NCBI GenBank assembly: GCA_050012355.1 | Contig: JBEKHI010000232.1 | Coordinates: 1-16,007 of the forward strand | Reading direction: 5' to 3' | Length of the DNA: 16,007 bases | DNA from: JBEKHI01 sp050012355 | Lineage (GTDB): Bacteria > Actinomycetota > Actinomycetes > Streptosporangiales > Streptosporangiaceae | In this document: positions 1 to 5,760 of the stretch, in pieces | Layout of the letters: every line of letters begins with the position of its first letter | Numbering within the stretch: position 1 is the first letter of the stretch | Notes under the pieces: model-generated | Seen by the model: only the letters and a program-made list of their open reading frames with translations | What the model was told of the DNA's origin: nothing | Databases searched by the model: none | Position numbers and translations under genes: made by a program

Positions 1-1
1 C

Positions 2-934
2 GGGGTGTACGCGGGCCGCTCGGATGAGCTGTCCTTCGAGGCGACGCTTGGCCCGCTCGCCGCCGCGGCCGGCAATTACGCGACGCTGACCGAGGCGGTC
101 ACCTCGCTGCTGCCCGCGCCACCGCCCGCCGGGACGGCGCCGACGCCCAAGCCCGTGTTCGTGAGCCTGGCCGGCGGGCTGGGCTCCCTGCCCCCAGTGC
201 TGGCGAAGGCTTCCGGAGCGGATGTCCGCACCGGCGTTATGGTCAGAGGATTGTCACGGACGCCCGAGGGCTGGAAACTGGTCGCAGGCTCCGCCGCCGA
301 TCCGGAAGTCCTCGACGCGGACGCCGTCATCCTGGCCGTCCCCGGCCGCCCGGCCAGCCGGCTGCTCGCCACGGCGAGCCCCACGGCCGCCAGCGGGCTC
401 GCCGAGATCCCGTACGCGAGCATGGCCATTCTCACGCTGGCCTACCCGCGTGCCGCCGTGGCCGACGCCTTTGGCGGGCGAAGCGGCTATCTGGTACCCG
501 CGGTCGACGGCCGGGTAGTGAAAGCGGTCACGTTCTCCACCACGAAGTGGCCGCACCTGCCGGGCGACCACGCGCTGGTGCGCTGCTCGGTCGGCCGGAT
601 CGGTGAGGAGACGATGCTGCAGCGGGACGACGCGGAACTGGTCGCGCTCGCGCACGCCGAGCTCGCCCAGGCGACCGGGATCGCCGTGACCCCCACCGAT
701 ACCCGGGTGACCCGCTGGGGCGGGGGGCTGCCGCAGTACACCGTCGGCCACCTGGACCGGGTGGCGCGGATCAGGACGGCGGTCGCCGCCCAGCCCGGTC
801 TGGCGGTCGCGGGCGCCGCTTACGACGGAGTCGGTATCCCGGCGTGCGTCGCCACCGCGCGATTGGCCGCGGATACGATAGCGGCATGGCTGACGAAGAC
901 GGCAAGCTCAAGGCCCGAGACCTCAACGAGCTGA
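2..934 (+). CDS. hemY: Coproporphyrinogen III oxidase / protoporphyrinogen oxidase, C-terminal part (5' end outside window)
   Basis: This FAD-dependent oxidase removes six electrons from a porphyrinogen. In actinobacteria the substrate is coproporphyrinogen III, giving coproporphyrin III. About 310 residues are visible of an enzyme usually near 460-480, and the frame is open from the first bases, so the FAD-binding N-terminus lies upstream. Family landmarks are GVYAGRSDELS at the left edge, the FVSLAGGLGSLPPVLA segment, PQYTVGHLDRV, and a C-terminal GAAYDGVGIPACVATARLAAD block that in this family contacts FAD. The next gene, hemQ, acts in the same pathway, which supports the coproporphyrin-dependent role. 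The 3' end overlaps hemQ by 49 bp in a different frame, and the last 15 or so residues are a low-complexity tail. Identification is strong; whether the substrate is copro- or protoporphyrinogen is inferred from hemQ. Confidence 0.93.
   Translation, partial: GVYAGRSDELSFEATLGPLAAAAGNYATLTEAVTSLLPAPPPAGTAPTPKPVFVSLAGGLGSLPPVLAKASGADVRTGVMVRGLSRTPEGWKLVAGSAADPEVLDADAVILAVPGRPASRLLATASPTAASGLAEIPYASMAILTLAYPRAAVADAFGGRSGYLVPAVDGRVVKAVTFSTTKWPHLPGDHALVRCSVGRIGEETMLQRDDAELVALAHAELAQATGIAVTPTDTRVTRWGGGLPQYTVGHLDRVARIRTAVAAQPGLAVAGAAYDGVGIPACVATARLAADTIAAWLTKTASSRPETSTS
874..879 (+). promoter_or_regulatory. Putative -10 box for leaderless hemQ transcript
   Basis: TACGAT fits the actinobacterial -10 pattern TANNNT and ends exactly 6 nt before the hemQ ATG at 886. 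There is no SD sequence in front of that ATG. This spacing would place the transcription start on or next to the A of ATG. The box lies inside the hemY coding sequence, so it would give hemQ a supply independent of hemY. No clear -35 is visible. Confidence 0.45.
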
Positions 935-1590
935 TCAGGTACACGGTCTGGTCGGTCTTCCGGGTGCCGGACCGCGGCGCGATCGCGGACTCCGGCGTCG
1001 TCGCGGCTGAGCTGACCGAGCTAGTCGACCAGGCGGCCGGCAAGGGCGTCGTCACCCGCGGCTGCTACGACATTCAGGGCATGCGGGCGGACGCTGACTT
1101 CATGTTCTGGTGGATCGCGCCGACCTCGGACGAGCTGCAGGAGATGTACGCGAACTTCCGCCGCAGCAGGCTGGGGCGGGCCAGCGAGCCGGTCTGGTCG
1201 GCGATGGCGCTGCACCGTCCCGCCGAGTTCAACAAGGGGCACATCCCCGCGTTCCTGGCGGACGAAGAGCCCAAGAACTACGTGAGCGTCTACCCGTTCG
1301 TCCGGTCCTACGAGTGGTACCTGCTGGAGCCGTCGGAGCGCCGCAAGCTGCTCGCGGAGCACGGGATGATGGCCCGCGAGTACCCGGACGTGCGAGCCAA
1401 CACGGTCGCCAGCTTCTCGCTGAACGACTACGAGTGGATCCTGGCGTTCGAGGCCGACGAACTGCACCGCATCGTCGACCTGATGCGTCATCTGCGCGGC
1501 GCCGAGGCCCGCCGCCACACCCGGATTGAGATCCCGTTCTACACCGGCCGCCGCAAGCAGATCCCCGAACTGGTCGCCGCCCTCGCCTGA
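886..1590 (+). CDS. hemQ: Coproheme decarboxylase HemQ (ChdC), chlorite-dismutase fold
   Basis: HemQ oxidatively decarboxylates two propionates of coproheme III, using peroxide, to give heme b. It is the last step of the coproporphyrin-dependent pathway. The 234-residue length is typical of actinobacterial HemQ. Visible key residues are His119 (KGHIP, distal), Tyr136 (SVYPFVRSYEWY, the radical-forming tyrosine) and His159 (LAEHGMMAREY, proximal heme ligand). These agree within one residue with the His118/Tyr135/His158 numbering known for actinobacterial enzymes. The ATG at 886 is chosen because MADEDGKLKARDLNELIRYT matches the family start; an earlier GTG at 844 would add an unrelated arginine-rich stretch. 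It overlaps the end of hemY by 49 bp and probably also has its own leaderless promoter. Cytoplasmic. Confidence 0.96.
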   Translation: MADEDGKLKARDLNELIRYTVWSVFRVPDRGAIADSGVVAAELTELVDQAAGKGVVTRGCYDIQGMRADADFMFWWIAPTSDELQEMYANFRRSRLGRASEPVWSAMALHRPAEFNKGHIPAFLADEEPKNYVSVYPFVRSYEWYLLEPSERRKLLAEHGMMAREYPDVRANTVASFSLNDYEWILAFEADELHRIVDLMRHLRGAEARRHTRIEIPFYTGRRKQIPELVAALA

Positions 1591-1673
1591 CCGGCCCGCA
1601 TGGGCCCGGGACGTGAGTATCGCGACACGACATGCAATCGCGCGGCCGTCCCCTAATGGTGCATTCTGGGGGT

Positions 1674-2108
1674 ATGGCAGAGGACCTGCGCGTAAACAGC
1701 TGGCTGGTTATACCGGACGCGGAGCTGAACGAGCGGTTCTCCCGTTCCTCGGGACCGGGAGGGCAGTCGGTGAACACCGCCGACAGTCGGGTGGAACTCA
1801 CCTTCGACGTTGCCAATTCTCCCGCACTGCCTGGTTGGGCCCGGGACCGGGTCATCGAACGCCTAGATGGCCGGCTGGTGCGCGGGATGCTGACCGTGTC
1901 GGCCTCCGAACACCGCGGCCAGCTCGCCAACCGCCAGGCGGCACGGGCCAGGCTAGCGTCCGTGCTCCGGGACGCGGTGGCGCCGCCGCACCGGCCCAGG
2001 GTCCCCACCTGGCCGAGCCGCGCCGAGCGGAAGCGGCGGCTGGCCGACAAACGCCACCGCGGTGAGATCAAGCGGATCCGGCGCTTCGACGCCCGCGGCA
2101 GCGACTAG
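1674..2108 (+). CDS. arfB: Alternative ribosome-rescue factor ArfB (YaeJ-type peptidyl-tRNA hydrolase)
   Basis: ArfB releases stalled nascent chains from ribosomes on truncated mRNAs. It hydrolyses peptidyl-tRNA with a release-factor-like GGQ loop, and its basic C-terminal tail enters the empty mRNA channel. Here the motif SRSSGPGGQSVNTADSRVEL has GGQ at residues 29-31, and the last 30 or so residues are rich in Arg and Lys (RAERKRRLADKRHRGEIKRIRRF). The 144-residue length fits the family. The start at 1674 gives MAEDLRVNSWLVIP, matching the usual N-terminus; upstream in-frame ATGs at 1632 and 1656 add nothing family-like. A GGGGG run sits only 1-2 nt before the ATG, so the SD is poor. The 83-bp gap after hemQ holds only a weak GC hairpin (about 1593-1606). 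The gene converges on msrB, with a repeat element between them. Confidence 0.93.
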   Translation: MAEDLRVNSWLVIPDAELNERFSRSSGPGGQSVNTADSRVELTFDVANSPALPGWARDRVIERLDGRLVRGMLTVSASEHRGQLANRQAARARLASVLRDAVAPPHRPRVPTWPSRAERKRRLADKRHRGEIKRIRRFDARGSD

Positions 2109-2136
2109 AACGCCGCGCCCGGTTGCCGCCGCGCTA

Positions 2137-2202
2137 GGTGATCATGGTTGGTGCTGCACTAACGAGCCTCTTTGCTGGTTGGTGTCACACCAACCAGCAA
2201 AC
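2137..2202 (+). repeat. Palindromic intergenic repeat, copy A (REP/MITE-like)
   Basis: This 66-bp element starts GGTGATCATGGTTGGTGCTGC. Aligned with the minus strand of 10261-10195 it is identical over its first 21 bases and matches about 48 of 60 positions overall, including the CTCTTTG centre. It sits in the 123-bp gap between the convergent arfB and msrB genes. Its right end has diverged from the inverted terminus seen in copy B and instead forms its own short palindrome (2171-2201). I do not recognise it as a named repeat family. Confidence 0.75.
2171..2201. terminator. Perfect 15-bp inverted repeat; possible bidirectional terminator
   Basis: TTTGCTGGTTGGTGT, a single C, then ACACCAACCAGCAAA form a perfect palindrome between the ends of arfB (+) and msrB (-). 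As RNA the inner bases would open into a loop, leaving a stem of about 12-13 bp. No U-tract follows on either side, but actinobacterial terminators often lack one. A bidirectional terminator role is inferred from position. It could equally be just the diverged right half of the repeat. Confidence 0.5.
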
Positions 2203-2231
2203 AGCCTGGGCGCGCGTCGCCCGCCAGGGTG

Positions 2232-2633
2232 TCAGTTAGCGGGCTCGAGGGAGAGCGAGACCGAGTTGATGCACCACCGCTGGTCGGTGGGCACGTCGTA
2301 TCCCTCGCCAGTGAAAACGTGGCCGAGGTGGGAGTCGCAGGCGGCGCAGCGGGCCTCGACCCGGAGCATGCCAAGCGACCGGTCCTCGATGAGGGTCACG
2401 GCGTCGTCCTCGGTCGGCTGGTAGAACGACGGCCAGCCGCAGTGCGACTCGAACTTGCTGTCCGAGCGGAACAATTCGGCTCCGCAAGCGCGGCAGCGGT
2501 AGACGCCCTCGGTCTTGGTGTTGGTGTACTCGCCGGTGAACGGGGCCTCGGTGCCCGCCTTCCGTAGGACTGCGTACTCCTCGGGGCTGAGCTGCTCCCG
2601 CCATTCGGCGTCGGAACGGGTGATCTTCTCCAT
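2232..2633 (-). CDS. msrB: Peptide-methionine (R)-S-oxide reductase MsrB
   Basis: MsrB reduces the R epimer of methionine sulfoxide in oxidised proteins, in the cytoplasm, with thioredoxin as the usual reductant. The 133 residues contain the full MsrB set: zinc-binding pairs C47-x-x-C50 and C96-x-x-C99, the block SHCGWPSFYQP (Cys65 is likely the resolving cysteine), SHLGHVF, and the catalytic cysteine in RWCINSVSL (Cys121). The start at 2633 (MEKITRSDAEWREQLSPEEY) matches family N-termini; the frame stays open upstream but that extension is not MsrB-like. There is no SD. A TACGCT box 7 nt upstream and a SigR-like promoter suggest a very short or absent leader and induction by thiol oxidation. 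It is divergent from the LuxR-family regulator and convergent with arfB. Confidence 0.96.
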   Translation of the reverse strand: MEKITRSDAEWREQLSPEEYAVLRKAGTEAPFTGEYTNTKTEGVYRCRACGAELFRSDSKFESHCGWPSFYQPTEDDAVTLIEDRSLGMLRVEARCAACDSHLGHVFTGEGYDVPTDQRWCINSVSLSLEPAN

Positions 2634-2640
2634 AGCACTC

Positions 2641-2672
2641 AGCGTAACGACATAGGCCGCCGGGTTGTTCCC
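2641..2672 (-). promoter_or_regulatory. Putative SigR/SigH-type ECF promoter of msrB
   Basis: Read on the minus strand, GGGAAC (2672-2667) is followed by exactly 18 bases and then GTT (2648-2646). The known SigR consensus of Streptomyces is GGGAAT-N18-GTT, and SigH of mycobacteria recognises a close relative. Methionine sulfoxide reductases are established members of that thiol-stress regulon. Overlapping it, TACGCT (2646-2641) ends 7 nt before the ATG and could act as a housekeeping TANNNT -10. Function is inferred from the motif and the gene. Confidence 0.5.
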
Positions 2673-2764
2673 GGGAAAAGACGTTGCCTTACCAGGGCGA
2701 AAGCCGTATCTTGCCAGGACCTGCCGGTGGGGATGGCGTGTCAGCGAAACCCGAGCGTACCTGG

Positions 2765-2770
2765 GATAAT
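2765..2770 (+). promoter_or_regulatory. Putative -10 box of the LuxR-family regulator
   Basis: GATAAT lies 6 nt before the ATG at 2777, which opens the N-terminal part of the regulator (MEAVDLASPAELVGRDAEL). There is no SD, so translation would be leaderless. Its presence implies that the original start of the gene is 2777, upstream of the frameshift. Confidence 0.4.
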
Positions 2771-2776
2771 TACCGT

Positions 2777-2929
2777 ATGGAAGCCGTAGATCTCGCCAGC
2801 CCCGCGGAGCTGGTCGGCCGCGACGCCGAGCTGGGCCGGGCGCTCGCGCTGCTCGATGACGCCGCGGCGGGCCGCGCGGTGCCGAGGAGATCGCCCGGCT
2901 GGCGACGGGGCGCGGCTTCACCGTGCTGA
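2777..2929 (+). pseudogene. N-terminal fragment of LAL regulator, frameshifted before the P-loop
   Basis: From the ATG at 2777 the frame reads MEAVDLASPAELVGRDAEL...LLDDAAAGRAV, the standard opening of a LAL (large ATP-binding LuxR) regulator. The next 16-20 residues in this family should be a beta strand and Walker A loop (GxAGxGKT/S). Instead the frame continues as RRSPGWRRGAASPC and stops at 2929. From 2881 the next frame gives AEEIARLATGRGFTVLTGQC, which is what normally follows Walker A. A loss of about 50 bp (length 1 mod 3) at roughly 2878-2884 would explain both the missing P-loop and the frame change. This may be a real mutation or a sequence error. Confidence 0.75.
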
Positions 2930-5760
2930 CCGGACAGTGCGCCCAGATCGGCGACAGCGTCCCATATCTGCCGCTAGCGGACGCGCTGCGGTCCCCGGCC
3001 GTCCGTGACGCGGTGGGGGCCCGCCCGATGCTCGGCCGGCTGCTGCCGGACGTAGGCGCGCGGCAGCCGCAGGAACGGGACTCAGCCGGACTGGCCAGGC
3101 AGCAGATGTTCGGCGCGATGCTCGGGCTGCTCGCCGAACTGGCCGTCGAGCGCCCGCTGCTGCTGGTGCTCGAGGACCTGCACTGGGCGGACGGTTCCAC
3201 CCAGGCGCTGCTCACCTTCCTTTCCCGGGTGCTGCACCGGGAGCGGATCGCGATACTCGGCACCTACCGGACCGACGACCTGCACCGCCGGCACCCGCTG
3301 CGCCCGGTGCTCGCCGAGCTACGACGGCTACCCACCGTGACCGCCATTGACCTCGGCCCGCTCGACTCGGCCGCGCTCGCCATCCATTTGTCTTCTTTGC
3401 ACCATAACGACGGTGCGCAACTCGACGCGGCCACCCTCAACTCGCTGGTGGAGCGGTCCGAAGGCAACGCGTACTACGCCGAGGAACTCTTCGCCGCCGC
3501 GGGGCACGAGACCCAGCTGCGCCCGGTCCCCGACGCCAGCCTCGCCGAGCGGGCGGAGCTGCCATCCGGTCTGGCCGCCCTGCTGCTGTCCCGGGTGGAG
3601 CAGATGTCGGACGAGGCACAGCTCGTGCTGCGGGCGGCGGCGGTGGCGGGGCGGCGCGCCTCCGACGACCTGGTGCGGGCCGCGTCCGGGTTGTCGGACA
3701 CCGAGTTCGACCACGCGGTACGGGAAGCGGTGGCGCACCAGTTGCTGGTGCCGGACTCCGACGGCTACCGGTTCCGGCACGCGCTGCTGCGCGAGGCCGT
3801 CTACAACGACCTGCTGCCGGGGGAGCGGACGCGGCTGCACGCGGCGTTCGCCGCGCTGCTAATGGCCCGCGGCGGGTCCGCGGCGGAGCTGGCGTACCAC
3901 TGCCTGGCTAGCCACGACATCCCGGGTGCGCTGGCGGCGTCGGTGCGAGCCGGTGGCTCGGCCGAGCGGATGGCCGCCCCCGCCGAGGCGCACCGGCACT
4001 ACGAGGAGGCTCTCGGTCTGTGGGACCGGGTGCCAGACGCCGAGGCTCGTGCCGACATGTCCCGGGTCAAGCTCGCCTTCAAGTCGGCTTCGGCCGCCGC
4101 GGCCAGTGGCGACGTGTCCCGCGCTGTGCAGCAGTTTCGCCGGGCCTGGTCGGTGCTGGCGCCCGATGTGGACTCGGAGATGCGGTCCAGGATCGGTGAG
4201 CGGCTGGCGTACTTCCTGCTGCAGATCGACAAGCCAGGCACGGTAACCGACTCGGTCGAGGTGGCCAGGCAGGTGGTCGAGGTCACCCCAGCTGACCCGC
4301 CCACCTGGTACCGCGCGAGGTCGATGGCGACGCTGGCGAACGCGCTGTTGCTGCAGAACGAGCAGGGCCAGGCGCTCGACTGGGCGGACCGTGCCCGGAC
4401 GGCCGCCCGTGAGGCGGGCTCGTCGTGGGTGGAGGCGGACGCCCTGGCGACCCTCGGCATGCTGATGAGCCGCAGCGGCCGCGGTGATGAGGGCATCAGG
4501 CTGCTGACCGCCGCGCACGACCAGGCACGGGCGGCGGGCATGCTCGGAGTTGAGCTCCGGGCCGCGTACAACCTCGCGACCACGCACCTGTCCAGGGGCG
4601 AGCTCACGGAGGCGGCCAGCGTCGCGCATCAGGGGGTGCTCCGCGCCGAGCAGACCGGGCTCGGCCTCGCGCCGTTCGGCATGGACGTGCAGCACCTGCA
4701 CTTCCAGGCGCACTTCGCCTCGGGCGACTGGGACCATGCGCAGGAAGTGGCCGACGGGTTCGGGGTCAGGGTCACCAGCTTGCCGGAGGCGGCGCTGTCC
4801 GCGGTGGCGCTGTTCATCGACGTGGCCCGTGGCAACCCCATCGTGGCCGAACGCCGCTACTGGCTCCAGCCGTACGAGGACGACGACTTCTGCGCCTATA
4901 TCAGCCACGGGCTGCTCGCCGAGCACGAGCTGTGGCGAGGTGACGTGGCCGCCGGGCTGGCCGAGGCGGACGCGGCGCTCGCGGTGGATCTGCGCCAGAT
5001 GTACGGACCGCCGCCGTCGGCGATCAGGCTGGCCGCGGTGGCCCTGCGGCCGCTCGCCGACCGCGCCCGGGGGCTGCGGGCAGCGGGAGACGACGACGGG
5101 GTGGCGGCCGTGCTCGAGCGCTGCGCCGAGCTGGTGTCGATCGCGCGCGATGGCGCCGCGTATCGTCACCGGCCCAAGTTCGTCCTCGGGCCGGAGGGCC
5201 GGGGCTGGCTCGCCCGGGCCGAGGCTGAGTACGCTCGCGCCCTCGGCGACAACCACCCCAAGCTCTGGCGGACGGTGCTCGAGGAGTTCGGTCCCGCCTA
5301 CCTTTACGAGAGCGCGCGCACCCGCTGGCGGCTCGCCGAGGCACTCGCCGAGAGCGGATCACGGGACGAAGCCGCGTCCGAGCTGACCGCTGCCCGGGAC
5401 GTGGCCACCTCGCTCGGTGCCCGTCCGCTGCTGGCGGCGATCGAGGACCTGGCCCGCCGGGCTCGCCTCACCCTCGGCGGCGACCCGGTGCATCACGCCG
5501 CGTCCGCGACACCCGCGTATCCCGCACCGGACAATTCCGAGAGCTCACGGATCGCCAGCCTGACCGAGCGGGAACGCGAGGTACTCGACCTGCTGGCCGA
5601 GGGGCGCAGCAACCGGGAGATCGCCACCGCGCTGTTCATCGCGCCGAAGACGGCGAGCGTGCACGTCTCCAACATCCTCGGTAAGCTTCGCGCCTCCAGC
5701 CGCACCGAGGCCGCCGCGATCGCCCGCCGCGTCGCCCGGTTAGCCGGGGACACTGGTTAG
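2923..5760 (+). CDS. LuxR-family (LAL-type) ATPase transcriptional regulator, main ORF, lacking Walker A
   Basis: This 945-residue frame carries most of a LAL regulator. It has a Walker B-like strand RPLLLVLEDLHWAD (residues 77-90), a sensor-type segment AILGTYRTDDL, the family motif EGNAYYAEEL, RHALLREAVYNDLLPGERTRLHAAF, a long helical TPR-like region (about 330-830), and a C-terminal LuxR/GerE helix-turn-helix (about 879-940: LTEREREVLDLLAEGRSNREIATALFIAPKTASVHVSNILGKL). Such proteins bind ATP and an inducer, then activate promoters. The GTG at 2923 has no SD and falls inside the ATPase core. The frame is open only from 2860 and includes recognisable family sequence from 2881, so 2923 is a nominal start. 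With no P-loop, ATP binding should fail unless the frameshift is an error. Its stop overlaps that of the convergent hydrolase gene. Confidence 0.85.
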   Translation: MLTGQCAQIGDSVPYLPLADALRSPAVRDAVGARPMLGRLLPDVGARQPQERDSAGLARQQMFGAMLGLLAELAVERPLLLVLEDLHWADGSTQALLTFLSRVLHRERIAILGTYRTDDLHRRHPLRPVLAELRRLPTVTAIDLGPLDSAALAIHLSSLHHNDGAQLDAATLNSLVERSEGNAYYAEELFAAAGHETQLRPVPDASLAERAELPSGLAALLLSRVEQMSDEAQLVLRAAAVAGRRASDDLVRAASGLSDTEFDHAVREAVAHQLLVPDSDGYRFRHALLREAVYNDLLPGERTRLHAAFAALLMARGGSAAELAYHCLASHDIPGALAASVRAGGSAERMAAPAEAHRHYEEALGLWDRVPDAEARADMSRVKLAFKSASAAAASGDVSRAVQQFRRAWSVLAPDVDSEMRSRIGERLAYFLLQIDKPGTVTDSVEVARQVVEVTPADPPTWYRARSMATLANALLLQNEQGQALDWADRARTAAREAGSSWVEADALATLGMLMSRSGRGDEGIRLLTAAHDQARAAGMLGVELRAAYNLATTHLSRGELTEAASVAHQGVLRAEQTGLGLAPFGMDVQHLHFQAHFASGDWDHAQEVADGFGVRVTSLPEAALSAVALFIDVARGNPIVAERRYWLQPYEDDDFCAYISHGLLAEHELWRGDVAAGLAEADAALAVDLRQMYGPPPSAIRLAAVALRPLADRARGLRAAGDDDGVAAVLERCAELVSIARDGAAYRHRPKFVLGPEGRGWLARAEAEYARALGDNHPKLWRTVLEEFGPAYLYESARTRWRLAEALAESGSRDEAASELTAARDVATSLGARPLLAAIEDLARRARLTLGGDPVHHAASATPAYPAPDNSESSRIASLTEREREVLDLLAEGRSNREIATALFIAPKTASVHVSNILGKLRASSRTEAAAIARRVARLAGDTG

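Noticed and set aside
1593..1606. Small hairpin GGCCC-GCAT-GGGCC after hemQ as a terminator
   Set aside because: A 5-bp stem is common by chance in 70% GC DNA and there is no U-tract.
3859..5256. A 465-codon minus-strand frame inside the LuxR-family regulator
   Set aside because: It is the antisense shadow of the TPR-like coding region, with arginine- and histidine-rich composition and no domain.
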